Source: Maricaulis sp.
Lineage (GTDB): Bacteria; Pseudomonadota; Alphaproteobacteria; Caulobacterales; Maricaulaceae
Assembly (NCBI RefSeq): GCF_015665295.1
Contig: NZ_JADFAJ010000018.1
Span: 1 to 64,000 of the forward strand
Length of the DNA: 64,000 nt
Direction: 5' to 3'
Each line of letters opens with the position of its first letter. Position 1 is the first letter of the stretch. Below the pieces are notes generated by a model. That model had not been told where the DNA came from and made no database searches. It worked only from the letters and a program-made list of their open reading frames with translations. The position numbers and the translations under genes were made by a program. Shown one piece after another: positions 24,360 to 33,531 of the stretch.

Positions 24360-26537
24360 TTGACCAGGACACACGGCTGTTTACTGGCCCTGGCGGGAGG
24401 GCTCTGCCTCGCCGGCCTGGCACCGGCCGCGTCGCTGGCGGATGATGCCGGCCTGGTTGCGCCGGAATCGGGTGTCGCTGTCTACACGCCCGCCGCCTTC
24501 GCCGAGTTCCTGCCCCGCACGGCGCTCGACCTGGTCTGGCAATTGCCCGGCTTCGGTCTTGATGGCGGCGACAATGTCCGGGGTCTGTCCGGGGCGCAGG
24601 GCAATGTCCTCATCAATGGTCGCCGGCCGCCGCGCGGGAGCGGCTCGCTGGAAGGGCGCATCCGCGCCATCCGCGTCGAGGATGTAATCCGCCTCGAGCT
24701 GATCGAACCCGGCGCCCGCGAAGTCGACATGCAGGGTTATGCGCGTGTCCTCAACATTGTCACCCGTTCGACCGCGGCGACGCGCGTTGACGGTCGCATC
24801 GAGCTTGAACCCCGCGAGGACGGTGGCGAGGAATACCAGGGCGAGCTGACCACCGCCTTCACATCCGGCCGGGTCGAGCTGGAGGCGCGAATAGATCTGT
24901 ATGACGAGAGCCTGACGGACTATTCGGAAATCCGCAGTTCGACCGCCGATGAGCCCTTTGCGCGCGCCTCGGTCGACGAGATCGAAAGCCGGACGCGGCG
25001 CGACTGGCAGACCCTGGCGCGTGTCCTGGTCGACCCTGACAACGAGCTGGAATTCAGCCTGTCCAGCGAGCGGCGCGACGATGCCAGCCGGCCGGCGCCG
25101 GACGCCCTGCCGGAAAATGGTGCGTTGGAGAGCGGGCGCTGGAATTTCCTCTCGCATTTCGGGTCTGCCCGCTGGCGTCATGACTGGAACGACGCCATCC
25201 AGCTGACTGCCCTGGTGACCCGGCGCCGGGGCGAGGCGGTCAATACCGATGATCTGCTTTCCGGTGGGGTCTCCAGCCGCTCCGATTCGCGACGTGAGAC
25301 CGGCGAGACCGCTGCCCGGGCAGATCTGCGCTGGCGCCCGGGCGACCGGCTGGTGATCGAGACCGGTGCGGCCTGGGCCAGCAACACGCTCACCGGCACG
25401 TCCTCGGCTTTTATTGATGGTGTCGAACAGGAGGTTGATGGTGATGATGCCGAGGTCGAGGAAACCCGCACGGCGCTGCTCGCATCAGGAACCTGGACGC
25501 CGGCTTCCGACGTGTCGGTCACGCTCGGGGGCCGGGTCGAGCAATTCGCGCTCGACAGTTCCAATGAAGGCGGCGCGGCACTCAGCCTGACCGATATCGC
25601 GCCGCGTGCCGATCTCAACTGGGCGCTGTCCGAGACCTGGACGCTTCGGCTCAGCACCGAGCGGCGAGTGGGCCAGCTGGATCTGGGGCTCTTTCTCGCC
25701 TCAACCGATCTGGACAACGCCCTCAGCACGGCCGGCGCCGCCACGCTTGAACCACCGCGTGACTGGCTTCATCAGGTGACTCTGGACCGGCGTTCGGGCG
25801 AGCGCGACCTGGTGCGCCTGGAAGCTGTCGCGCGCCGGTCGGACAATCCGGTTTCCAGTATTCTCGACAGCGACGGCAATGTCCGTCCGGCCAATATATC
25901 GCAAGAGCGCGTGGCACGCCTCACAGCCGAATTCGAGTTGGACCTCGCGCGGTTCGGGTTCGACGGCCTGCGGATGGATGGCCAGGCGACGCGTCGCTGG
26001 TCAGACCGGCTCGACCCACTGCAGGGCTTTTCCCGCACCACGTCCGGTCACCGTGATTACGAGCTGAGATTTGGTCTGCGCCAGGAATGGGCGGATGGGC
26101 GCTATGTCGCCGCCGTCAGGTTCAGGAAACGGGGGCCCGCCACGCACTATTGGCTGACCGAGATCCGAAAGGAAAACAACGGGCTGGAAGTTGATCTGGA
26201 CGGCGAATGGCGACATTCCGGGCGCTGGCGTACCGGGGTCGCGACACGCTGGAATGGCGATCGGCGCGACAGCATCTACGTCTTTGACGGGGTGCGCACG
26301 TCTGCCACCGGCCCGGTTCTGGTCAACACGCTCGACCGGTCCGAGGGCGTCTACGTGAATCTCTGGTCGGAATGGGAGGTGCGGCGCGCGGCCTTTTTGC
26401 GGCTTTCCTTCCGGTCCGACCGTGACCGCGCCGGAACCAGCCGGGTCGAGACTTCCGAGGGTCAGTTCCGCGACCGGCTATCGCGGCAATCCGATGCGGT
26501 TCCGTCCCTGAACATCCGGCTGCGCTTTCAGCGCTAG
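24360..26537 (+). CDS. TonB-dependent receptor-like outer-membrane protein
   Basis: 725 residues. A signal peptide (THGCLLALAGGLCLAGLAPA) is followed by a plug domain (residues ~45-140: DLVWQLPGFGLDGGDNVRGL, NVLINGRRPP, IEPGAREVDMQGYARVLNIV) and a long C-terminal region of alternating, aromatic-ended strands consistent with a beta-barrel. The last residue is not phenylalanine (RLRFQR). The substrate is unknown. TTG 24360 with GGAAGGG upstream is the likeliest start; TTG 24330 is also in frame. The 3' end overlaps the convergent P450 gene by four bases. Confidence 0.8.
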   Translation: MTRTHGCLLALAGGLCLAGLAPAASLADDAGLVAPESGVAVYTPAAFAEFLPRTALDLVWQLPGFGLDGGDNVRGLSGAQGNVLINGRRPPRGSGSLEGRIRAIRVEDVIRLELIEPGAREVDMQGYARVLNIVTRSTAATRVDGRIELEPREDGGEEYQGELTTAFTSGRVELEARIDLYDESLTDYSEIRSSTADEPFARASVDEIESRTRRDWQTLARVLVDPDNELEFSLSSERRDDASRPAPDALPENGALESGRWNFLSHFGSARWRHDWNDAIQLTALVTRRRGEAVNTDDLLSGGVSSRSDSRRETGETAARADLRWRPGDRLVIETGAAWASNTLTGTSSAFIDGVEQEVDGDDAEVEETRTALLASGTWTPASDVSVTLGGRVEQFALDSSNEGGAALSLTDIAPRADLNWALSETWTLRLSTERRVGQLDLGLFLASTDLDNALSTAGAATLEPPRDWLHQVTLDRRSGERDLVRLEAVARRSDNPVSSILDSDGNVRPANISQERVARLTAEFELDLARFGFDGLRMDGQATRRWSDRLDPLQGFSRTTSGHRDYELRFGLRQEWADGRYVAAVRFRKRGPATHYWLTEIRKENNGLEVDLDGEWRHSGRWRTGVATRWNGDRRDSIYVFDGVRTSATGPVLVNTLDRSEGVYVNLWSEWEVRRAAFLRLSFRSDRDRAGTSRVETSEGQFRDRLSRQSDAVPSLNIRLRFQR

Positions 26538-27907
26538 CGCGCGCTGAGTCGCATCGGCATGGGTGTGTCTGGCTGCAGGGTGATACGCATCACCGGCACC
26601 GGATCGCGTTCTCCGGCGAAATCGAAGCGCAGGTGCCGGAGAAGGCAGGCCATCACAATCACCATCTCCATCATCGCAAAACGGGCACCGATGCACACGC
26701 GCGGCCCCAGTCCGAAGGGCAGGTAGGCGTCGCGCGGGATGGCGGCAGCCGCGTCGCCGAGAAAGCGGTCGGGGCGGAACTCGTCGGGATGTTGCCAGAT
26801 GTCGCGCTGGCGGTGCAGCAGCCAGGTCGAGACCAGGACATCGGTTCCCGCAGGCACCGGCAGGCCAACCACCAGATCCCATTCCTGCGACGTCCGGGCC
26901 AGCATGGGCGCTGACGGGTAGAGGCGCAAACTCTCCTTCAAAACGGCTTCGGTGAAGGGCAATTGACTGGTCCAGCCGGCCGCCTCGCGGCCATCAAGGT
27001 CCGCCGCATCAATCTCCGCCTCGACCCTTTCGCGCGATTGCGTGTCACGCGACAGGAGATAGAGGGTCCATGCCAGTGATCGGGCCGTGGTTTCGTGGCC
27101 AGCCGCGAGGAAGGTCAGCAGATTGTCAATGACGGCCGTATCGTCCAGCCCGGCGCCGAGCAGGAGGTCGAGAAAGTCGGGTGTCCGGCCGGCCTGCTCG
27201 GGCGAGGGCGCAGCCCGGCGGGCTGACGCGACTGCGCCGACCTGGTCGCGCAGGTCGGCGATGACCTGGCGCGACTTGCCCTGGCCAACACGTGGAATCC
27301 AGCCCGGCAAGTGCATCAGGTCGAACGGGTGCGGAATGCCGGAGATTTCCAGGAGGTCACATATGCCCCGCGTGAAGCGCGCCTTGTCGAGCGCTTCGTC
27401 GCCGGAAAACAGCGTCTCCATCAACACGTCCAGGGTCAGATCAACCATCAGGTCGGACACGCTGATCGTCGCCCCCGCCTGGCCGGCCAGGCGCTCTGCC
27501 GCACTGTCACACACGGCACGGATCTGCGGCGCAAATCCGTTGACCTTGCGCGGCGTGAAGACGGGGGACACGGCCTTGCGCGCGGTTTTCCAGATATCGC
27601 CTTCGGCAGTGAGCAGCCCGTCGCGCAGGAAGGGGCGGAGTACCGCCTGGCGCAGCGGGTTCATGGTGAAGTTGGCGGCGTTCGCGACGAAACAGTGATG
27701 GATCGCAGCCGGATCATTGAGGATCAGGCTGGACCGGCCGAGAAAGCGGAAGGGCGCCAGCCGGATCGAGAAATGGTGCTCGCCCCAGATTTCCAGCGGA
27801 TTGCGCTGCATGGCCCTGAAATACGTCCAGTAGTCCGACGGCATCAGCTTGCCGACGCCGCTATAGCTGGCATAGGGCGGTTTCGGGGGCGAGAAGGCGA
27901 GGGTCAT
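26534..27907 (-). CDS. Cytochrome P450
   Basis: 457 residues with all P450 hallmarks: I-helix AAGHETTARS, K-helix LKESLRLYP (ExxR), PDEFRPDRF and the heme-binding FGLGPRVCIGARFA. It is soluble (no N-terminal membrane anchor), so it needs a ferredoxin or flavodoxin partner, which is not encoded nearby. The overall pattern resembles fatty-acid or terpenoid hydroxylases, but the substrate cannot be read from sequence. ATG 27907 is the family-like start; the frame's extension to 28825 is antisense to the next gene. Confidence 0.93.
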   Translation of the reverse strand: MTLAFSPPKPPYASYSGVGKLMPSDYWTYFRAMQRNPLEIWGEHHFSIRLAPFRFLGRSSLILNDPAAIHHCFVANAANFTMNPLRQAVLRPFLRDGLLTAEGDIWKTARKAVSPVFTPRKVNGFAPQIRAVCDSAAERLAGQAGATISVSDLMVDLTLDVLMETLFSGDEALDKARFTRGICDLLEISGIPHPFDLMHLPGWIPRVGQGKSRQVIADLRDQVGAVASARRAAPSPEQAGRTPDFLDLLLGAGLDDTAVIDNLLTFLAAGHETTARSLAWTLYLLSRDTQSRERVEAEIDAADLDGREAAGWTSQLPFTEAVLKESLRLYPSAPMLARTSQEWDLVVGLPVPAGTDVLVSTWLLHRQRDIWQHPDEFRPDRFLGDAAAAIPRDAYLPFGLGPRVCIGARFAMMEMVIVMACLLRHLRFDFAGERDPVPVMRITLQPDTPMPMRLSAR

Positions 27908-28018
27908 GCAGGTTTCCTTGTACGGGATCGAACCTAGCCCGTTCGGCACATCACACCAGCGCGCGAAAAGTCGCGCCTGCCGCTTGCGCCCGCGCACCGC
28001 TGATCTAGTGTTTCCCCC

Positions 28019-28780
28019 ATGATCCGTTTCATCGTGCTCCTTGCCCTGTTTGTCCTGTCCGCGCCGGTCCAGGCCGATCGTGCCGCCGCCGAGGCGGCCT
28101 ACCGCGAAGGTGCCTGGGAGCGCGCCGCGAATGAAGCGCAACGCCTTGAGACCGCAGACGGTTATGCCTTCGCGGCCGGAGCCTTGCTGGCCAGGTTGAT
28201 GGTCGAGGATGCCGGCGTCGATCGCGAAGCGCTTGCCGAGCGTGCCATCGACCTTGCCGAATACGCCCTGCACCTGGACGAGGATCATCTTGAAGCGCGC
28301 CTCCGGCTCGCTGCTGCCCTCGGTTTCCGCGGCCGCTACATGAGCGGCTGGCGCGCCTATCTGACCCGGCTGCCGCAGCGCGGCCGCGACCTGCTCGAAG
28401 AAGTCGTCGCCCGCCAGCCCGACAATGCCTGGGCGCTCGGCATGCTGGGCGCATGGCATCTCGAGGTCGCGCGTCGCGGCGGCTCGCGCGGTCTGCGCGC
28501 CCTCGATGCTTCGGTGGAAGCCGGAATGGGCTATTACTCGCAGGCGATCGCCCTTGATCCGGGCAGTCCCGCTCCGCGCTATTTCGAAGCGCTCGGACTG
28601 GCCGCGCTCGATGAGCCGGCCTATGACATGCGCATCCGTGAACTGGTTGAAACCGGGCGCCAATTGCCGCCGCGCGATGCATTCGAGACCGCTATCCTGG
28701 GCGAGCTGGACGAGTTTGCGTCCCGCCTTCACGACCGGCGGGCGGCGGCAGCCTGGGCCGACTCGCGCCTCCAGCGGTGA
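28019..28780 (+). CDS. Secreted TPR-like protein
   Basis: 253 residues with a signal peptide (MIRFIVLLALFVLSAPVQA) and helical repeats of TPR type (AAAEAAYREGAWERAANEAQRL; ALHLDEDHLEARLRLAAALG; VARQPDNAWALGMLGAWHLE; IALDPGSPAPRYFEALGLAAL). Likely a periplasmic scaffold. No enzymatic motif. It is divergent from the P450 gene, and the S24-like regulator gene converges on its end. Confidence 0.75.
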   Translation: MIRFIVLLALFVLSAPVQADRAAAEAAYREGAWERAANEAQRLETADGYAFAAGALLARLMVEDAGVDREALAERAIDLAEYALHLDEDHLEARLRLAAALGFRGRYMSGWRAYLTRLPQRGRDLLEEVVARQPDNAWALGMLGAWHLEVARRGGSRGLRALDASVEAGMGYYSQAIALDPGSPAPRYFEALGLAALDEPAYDMRIRELVETGRQLPPRDAFETAILGELDEFASRLHDRRAAAAWADSRLQR

Positions 28781-28787
28781 TCTGCGC

Positions 28788-29414
28788 TTACTGGCTGACC
28801 CAGACGATACGGGCGATCCAGGCAATATGGGTCAGCGGCAGGGTGATGCATGGGCGCAGCGGGTCGAGTGGCGTCAGGCGGACCCCCTGCACGGTCTTCT
28901 CGGCCAGCGTCCAGGCGGCCCGGCTTCCGTCGCGCCGCTGGATGATGACACGGTCGCCGACCCGCGTCGGCGCCTCATGTGACACCACGAGCCGGTCGCC
29001 GGGTCGATAGACTGGCAGCATCGTCTCGTCCTGGACCGTCAGGGCATAGGCTTCCCCCGGGGCAAGGCCGGGAAAGGGAATGGCCTCCCAGTCGGCGCCG
29101 ACCGGAAGGCCCGCCGCGTCGAAGGGGTCGCTGGTCCCGCCATCCGCCAGCCCGCGCGAGGGCAGGGCGGACGTTCGTGGCTGGCCGCTGATCAGGCCGG
29201 CAAAATCATCGAAACCCAGATTGGCAGCGGCCAGGGCCTTGGCGATGCTTTCGGTCGATGGCCAGCGCGCCTTCTTGCCGTCGGCGGAAACTCTTTTGGA
29301 CGGGTTGAAGGTGGTTGAATCAAGGCCCGCGCGACGGGCCAATCCGGACGGGCTGGTCTGCGCGTGCCGGGCAAGGCGGTCGATCCCGCGCCAGATGTCC
29401 TCATGGGTCAGCAT
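28788..29414 (-). CDS. S24-like HTH regulator with degenerate catalytic residues
   Basis: 208 residues of the alphaproteobacterial CI/LexA-like family: N-terminal HTH (MLTHEDIWRGIDRLARHAQ, SPSGLARRAGLDSTTFN, then RWPSTESIAKAL) and a C-terminal S24 domain. In active members the serine lies in GDSM and the lysine in a following xAKxL strand. Here these read DETM (in VQDETMLPVYRPGD) and AAWTL, so Ser is Thr and Lys is Trp. It probably binds DNA without self-cleavage. The gene is divergent from the DUF952 gene. Confidence 0.82.
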   Translation of the reverse strand: MLTHEDIWRGIDRLARHAQTSPSGLARRAGLDSTTFNPSKRVSADGKKARWPSTESIAKALAAANLGFDDFAGLISGQPRTSALPSRGLADGGTSDPFDAAGLPVGADWEAIPFPGLAPGEAYALTVQDETMLPVYRPGDRLVVSHEAPTRVGDRVIIQRRDGSRAAWTLAEKTVQGVRLTPLDPLRPCITLPLTHIAWIARIVWVSQ

Positions 29415-29496
29415 GGGCGAGAAACGCTATAGGAAAATTGTCCCATGCGCGAGTCGCGTGCTTGCCCGAATCCGCCCCCGGGGCTAGTGGGTGCCC

Positions 29497-29856
29497 ATGA
29501 CCACACGAACCGCATATCGACTGGCCACCATTGATCGCTGGTCGCAGGTGATGGCCGAGGGCCGCTTCACCGGTGATCCGCATGATGTCGCCGACGGTTT
29601 CATCCACCTGTCGGCTGCCGACCAGGTCGAGGGAACCTTGATCAAGCATTATGACAGCCATGAGCGCCTGCTTCTCGTCGAGATCGACCTTGAGGCGCTG
29701 GGTGGCAGCGTGAAATGGGAGAAATCCCGGGGCGGCGCGCTCTTTCCGCATGTCTATGGCGCGATACCGGCCAGCGTCGTGCGGGGCATCCGGCATGTCC
29801 GTCGCAATGAGGAGGGTGACTGGATCCTCCCGTCCGATCTGGAGAGCCGCTCATGA
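29497..29856 (+). CDS. DUF952 family protein
   Basis: 119 residues of the DUF952 family: AYRLATIDRWSQVMAEG, DVADGFIHLSAADQVEGT, LLLVEIDLEAL and FPHVYGAIPASVV. The fold is related to ADP-ribosyltransferase/Tpt1-like folds, but no activity is established. ATG 29497 starts the family-like region; GTG 29491 is possible. It overlaps pyrD by four bases (ATGA), so the two are co-translated, an arrangement seen in other alphaproteobacteria. Confidence 0.88.
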   Translation: MTTRTAYRLATIDRWSQVMAEGRFTGDPHDVADGFIHLSAADQVEGTLIKHYDSHERLLLVEIDLEALGGSVKWEKSRGGALFPHVYGAIPASVVRGIRHVRRNEEGDWILPSDLESRS

Positions 29857-30884
29857 TCCATGATCTCGCCACCCGGCTTCTGCACGCCTTCGAGCCGGAG
29901 ACTGCCCACCGGCTGGGTCTCCTCGGACTCAAGGCCGGTCTCGGACCCCGTCAGCTGCGCCGCGATCCGGCGATACTCAAGACGTCGCTGGCGGGCCTCG
30001 ATCTGCCGAATCCGGTGGGACTCGCTGCCGGCTTCGACAAGAATGCCGAAGCGCCGGATGCGCTGCTTGCAGCCGGTTTCGGCTTTGTTGAATGCGGCGC
30101 GGTGACACCGCGCAGCCAGGACGGCAAGCCACGTCCGCGCATTTTCCGGCTGGCCGAGGATCGCGCCGTCATCAACCGCATGGGATTCCCCAATCAGGGG
30201 CTCGACGTCTTCCGGGCGCGGCTGGAGAAACGCGCTGGGCGACCGGGTATCGTCGGCGTCAATCTCGGGGCCAATCTGGACAGTGAGGACCGCGTCAGCG
30301 ATTACGTCACCTGTCTGGCCGCGCTGCAGGACCTGGCGCAATTCTTCACGGTCAATGTCTCCTCGCCCAACACGCCCGGCCTGCGCACGCTGCAATCCTC
30401 CAGTGCACTCGATGACTTGCTGACGGCTGTCGCGGCGGTTGGAGCCAAGGCTCCGGTCTTCCTGAAGATTGCGCCGGATATCGATGACGCCGAAGCCGAT
30501 GTGATGGTGTCGGCGATCACCCGCCACAAGCTGGATGGCATCATTATCTCCAACACCACCCTGACCCGGCCGGAAAGTCTTGTCAGCGGCCATATGGGCG
30601 AGGGGGGCGGCTTGTCCGGCCCGCCGATCTTCGCGCGCTCGACCGAGCTGGTCCGTGTCTTCCGCAAGGCGGCCGGACCGGAGATGGCGATCATTGGCGT
30701 CGGTGGCATCGCCTGTGCCGATACTGCCTACGCCAAGATCCGCGCCGGCGCCAATGCGATCCAGCTTTATACCGGCCTGATCTATGAGGGGCCCGGTCTG
30801 GTCCAGCGGATCAAGCGCGGACTCGCCGAGCGGCTTCAGGTGGACGGGTTCGCGTCGGTCGGCGAGGCTGTCGGCGTCGAGTGA
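29853..30884 (+). CDS. pyrD: Dihydroorotate dehydrogenase, class 2 (PyrD)
   Basis: 343 residues of quinone-linked class 2 DHODH: N-terminal membrane-associating helices (LATRLLHAFEPETAHRLGL), NPVGLAAGFDKNAEAPDALL, GAVTPRSQDGKPRPRIFRL, INRMGFPNQG, catalytic-serine loop FTVNVSSPNTPGLRTLQ, LKIAPDI, GEGGGLSGPPIFARST and LYTGLIYEGPGLV. It oxidises dihydroorotate in pyrimidine synthesis at the inner membrane. The start overlaps DUF952 by ATGA. The last 49 bases overlap the convergent MATE gene. Confidence 0.95.
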   Translation: MIHDLATRLLHAFEPETAHRLGLLGLKAGLGPRQLRRDPAILKTSLAGLDLPNPVGLAAGFDKNAEAPDALLAAGFGFVECGAVTPRSQDGKPRPRIFRLAEDRAVINRMGFPNQGLDVFRARLEKRAGRPGIVGVNLGANLDSEDRVSDYVTCLAALQDLAQFFTVNVSSPNTPGLRTLQSSSALDDLLTAVAAVGAKAPVFLKIAPDIDDAEADVMVSAITRHKLDGIIISNTTLTRPESLVSGHMGEGGGLSGPPIFARSTELVRVFRKAAGPEMAIIGVGGIACADTAYAKIRAGANAIQLYTGLIYEGPGLVQRIKRGLAERLQVDGFASVGEAVGVE

Positions 30885-32203
30885 AGCCGGTGCTCGAGCG
30901 CCGGATAGGCGCTCATCAGGGTCGCGGCGCGAGCCAGGTAGAAGATCAGGAAAGCCGCCCAGACGCCGTGATTGGCGTAGAGGGGTGACAGGATCGCGTC
31001 GGCGGCAAGATAGACCGCGACGGCGACCAGTCCGGCATTGCGCAGTATCTTGCCACTTGTCGTGCCGATGAAGATGCCATCCATCAACCAGGCTGGCGCG
31101 CCCAGCAGCGGCACCACGGCGCACCAGGGCAGGTAGGCGATCGCCGCGGCGCGGGCTTCGGGGTCTTCGATGAGCGCGGTCAGGGCGGTCGGGCCGAACA
31201 GCCAGGTCGCGATTGCAAAGGCGCCGCCGGCCAGCAGCATGGGTTCGCCCGTCAACAGGACCGAGCGCCGCAGATCGGTCACCGAGCGTCGACCGAAGGC
31301 GCGTCCCGCCTCGGTCTCGGCCACGAAGGCGAAGGCATCAAGGACGAAGGCCCAGACCGAGATGACCTGCAGCAGGACGTGATTGCCGGCCAGCGCTGCC
31401 GTGCCCTGCCGGGCGCCGGCATTGGCGAACCAGGTAAAGCCGATCACCAGGCACCAGGTCCGGATCATCAGGTTCACATTGACCTGGAACAATTCGCGGA
31501 TGGCGGCGGGATCTAGCAGGCGGGCACGGTCAAGAACGCCGTCGGCCCAGCCCTCCTGGCGGCGCAGCGTATCAGCCATGAAGGCCAGTCCGACCAGGAG
31601 TGCGACCCATTCGGCGATTGCGGTCGCGGCGCCAACCCCGCCCGGTCCAAGACCCAGCCCGAGCACGAACCACAGATCAAGGGCGATATTGACCAGGCTG
31701 AAGACGACATAGATGGCGAGCGTCGCGGCATTGCGTCCCAGTCCGATCAGCCAGCCCGAGAGCGCAAAGCAGGCCAGGGCGGCCGGTGCCCCCCAGGCGC
31801 GGGCGAGGAGGTAGTCGGCGCCCTTGTCCTCGACGCGGGCCTCGCCCTGCAGGAGGGCAAAGCCGCCCAGTGCGATCAGGTCGCGAAGCAGGAAGATGGC
31901 CAGCCCGAAGGCGGCGGCTATCGCGAGGGCTCTCAGCAGGATGCGCTGGGTCTCGGCGCGCTCTCCGGCCCCGTCCGCCTGGGCAGTCAGGCCGGTTGTG
32001 CCCATGCGCAGGAAGTAGAAGCTCCAGTAGAAGACCGAGAACAGCGCGCCGCCCAGCGCCACGCCGCCGAGGTCAGCCTTGTCGCCGGACAGGCCGAGCA
32101 CGAAGGTGTCGGCGACTCCGGCGAGCGGGACGGCAGCATTGGCAAAGACGAGGGGCCAGGCACGCTTGATGACGTCGAGCCGGGTCAGGGACGGAACAGA
32201 CAT
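30836..32203 (-). CDS. MATE-family transporter (DinF-like)
   Basis: 455 residues with twelve predicted helices and MATE features: IKRAWPLVFANAAVPLAGVADTFVLG across helix 1, ALGGALFSVFYWSFYFLRMGTTGLTAQADG in helix 2 region, and the mirrored second half beginning FQVNVNLMIRTWCLV. It fits the DinF branch, cation-coupled efflux of drugs or other organic compounds. ATG 32203 is preferred over GTG 32212. Its 3' end runs 49 bases into pyrD on the opposite strand, an unusually long convergent overlap. Confidence 0.88.
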   Translation of the reverse strand: MSVPSLTRLDVIKRAWPLVFANAAVPLAGVADTFVLGLSGDKADLGGVALGGALFSVFYWSFYFLRMGTTGLTAQADGAGERAETQRILLRALAIAAAFGLAIFLLRDLIALGGFALLQGEARVEDKGADYLLARAWGAPAALACFALSGWLIGLGRNAATLAIYVVFSLVNIALDLWFVLGLGLGPGGVGAATAIAEWVALLVGLAFMADTLRRQEGWADGVLDRARLLDPAAIRELFQVNVNLMIRTWCLVIGFTWFANAGARQGTAALAGNHVLLQVISVWAFVLDAFAFVAETEAGRAFGRRSVTDLRRSVLLTGEPMLLAGGAFAIATWLFGPTALTALIEDPEARAAAIAYLPWCAVVPLLGAPAWLMDGIFIGTTSGKILRNAGLVAVAVYLAADAILSPLYANHGVWAAFLIFYLARAATLMSAYPALEHRLHSTPTASPTDANPST

Positions 32204-32250
32204 GTCCCGCACCTAGCCCGGCCCGCCGAGGCAGGCAATAGACGAACAGG

Positions 32251-32595
32251 TCAGCCCTGATCCGTCGTCGAGGCTTCGGCCAGGGTCAGCGCGCGCGAGC
32301 GATGCAGCTCGAGCTGGTCGAGGGCGCGAGCGGTGGAATCGCGGATGCAGGCGGTGAGCGCCACAGGACGCAACAGGTCGCCCAGCAATTGCGCCCGGCA
32401 GACATTGCGGGCCGCGGTCTCAATCCGCCCGCGCAGGCTCTGATAGCGCGCCGGATCGGTCAGGTCCGCAGCTTCAAAGGGGATCTCGGCCAGGGTGTGC
32501 GCCGGCGGTTCGGCAGCGCTGTTGCCTGCCGGTCCGGCCAGGGCTGTTGCCAGGGCGAACAGGCCGACGGTGGGGACGAAAATGGGGTGTCTCAT
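32251..32595 (-). CDS. UrcA family protein
   Basis: 114 residues. A signal peptide (FVPTVGLFALATALAGPAG) is followed by the UrcA pattern: IPFEAADLTDPARYQSLRGRIETAARNVC (DL..p.....L..RI..AAr.vC) and a second cysteine in LTACIRDSTARALDQL. These short exported proteins are widespread in Caulobacterales and Sphingomonadales and of unknown function. ATG 32595 with GGAGAA upstream is chosen over a longer frame from 32694. A second family member lies 600 bases away on the same strand. Confidence 0.8.
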   Translation of the reverse strand: MRHPIFVPTVGLFALATALAGPAGNSAAEPPAHTLAEIPFEAADLTDPARYQSLRGRIETAARNVCRAQLLGDLLRPVALTACIRDSTARALDQLELHRSRALTLAEASTTDQG

Positions 32596-32743
32596 GGTGT
32601 TCTCCAGGATGGGCTCCTGCATCATGCAAACATGCATGGCGCGGCGGGTCTTATTTGGTAAGGCCTGATCGGGAGTCCATAGGGAGAGTGCCAAGTTAGA
32701 TCTTGGGCATCAATACAAAAATGTATAGTGACGGGATCGACTG

Positions 32744-33112
32744 TCAGTCCGAGCGGGCGCAGACATCGTCACGGCAGGTCTGCCGGGGCCGGTAAGGCGC
32801 GATCAGGCGATAGACGCGGTCAAGCGGGATGCGGATCCAGGCCGGTCGCGTCAGCCATGCCAGCCAACCCCATCCCGGTGTCCGCTCCCAGATCGCCAGG
32901 AAGGCCGCCCAGCCATCGACCACAAGCCCGTCGGGCAATCGGACATGCAGGCTGGCGAGTGCCGCGTCACGATCAACATCGCCCGGCATGTCGCCATTGC
33001 AATCGTGGAGCTGGATGAGATCCGGGGCGCGCCGCACATAGCCGGCCATCTCGTGTCGGCAGATCGGGCAGAGCCCGTCATAATAGGCGGTAACGGCATT
33101 GGTGTGTGTCAT
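32744..33112 (-). CDS. DCC family thiol-disulfide oxidoreductase (DUF393)
   Basis: 122 residues. The defining motif YYDGLCPICRHEM gives the name DCC (DGxCxxC), followed by DLIQLHDCNG, LHVRLPDGLVVDGWAAFLAIW and the C-terminal RIPLDRVYRLIAPYR. A thioredoxin-like role is predicted, with substrates unknown. ATG 33112 sits directly before the motif; the longer frame to 33406 overlaps the neighbouring UrcA gene and has no family similarity. It lies between the two UrcA genes. Confidence 0.9.
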   Translation of the reverse strand: MTHTNAVTAYYDGLCPICRHEMAGYVRRAPDLIQLHDCNGDMPGDVDRDAALASLHVRLPDGLVVDGWAAFLAIWERTPGWGWLAWLTRPAWIRIPLDRVYRLIAPYRPRQTCRDDVCARSD

Positions 33113-33210
33113 GCGGCCAGATTGCACCCTGTGCGCCCGTTGCGCGAGAGGGCACAGCGTCGCAGGCGACCGCGCCAGCCCCCGGGGCGGCCGCCTGGAA
33201 GCCTGGTCGT

Positions 33211-33531
33211 TTACTGCGCGCTGATCACGACCGCTACGTCGCGGCTGTTGACTTCGGCGTGCTGGCGATTGAGCTGGGACATCGCGTCCGAGAAAGTCGC
33301 ATCGAAACACGCTTCGCGGACACGGATGGCAACGATGCCGTGCAGGCCGTGCGGCCGGCAAACCCGTTCGGTGGCTTCGCGGATACGGTTCTCGACCGAA
33401 GTCCATCCTGCTTCACTTTCAAGGTCTGCGGTATGAAAGTGAATGACCTGGCTGGGCGCATTGTCGGCACTGACAGCAATCGGTGTCAGGCTCAGGCTCG
33501 CAGCGATTGCGGCCATGGATGTGATAAGCAT
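33211..33531 (-). CDS. UrcA family protein, second copy
   Basis: 106 residues: signal peptide (MLITSMAAIAASLSLTPIAVSA) then HFHTADLESEAGWTSVENRI, REATERVCRPHG and REACFDATFSDAMSQL, matching the UrcA layout with two cysteines about 20 residues apart. It has the same architecture as the protein at 32251 but is clearly diverged, so it is an older paralogue rather than a recent duplication. Upstream (33532-33745) no promoter was recognised. Confidence 0.82.
   Translation of the reverse strand: MLITSMAAIAASLSLTPIAVSADNAPSQVIHFHTADLESEAGWTSVENRIREATERVCRPHGLHGIVAIRVREACFDATFSDAMSQLNRQHAEVNSRDVAVVISAQ

Noticed and set aside
27908-28825. N-terminal extension of the P450 frame by ~300 residues
   Set aside because: It is antisense to the TPR-like gene, and the P450 family begins at ATG 27907.
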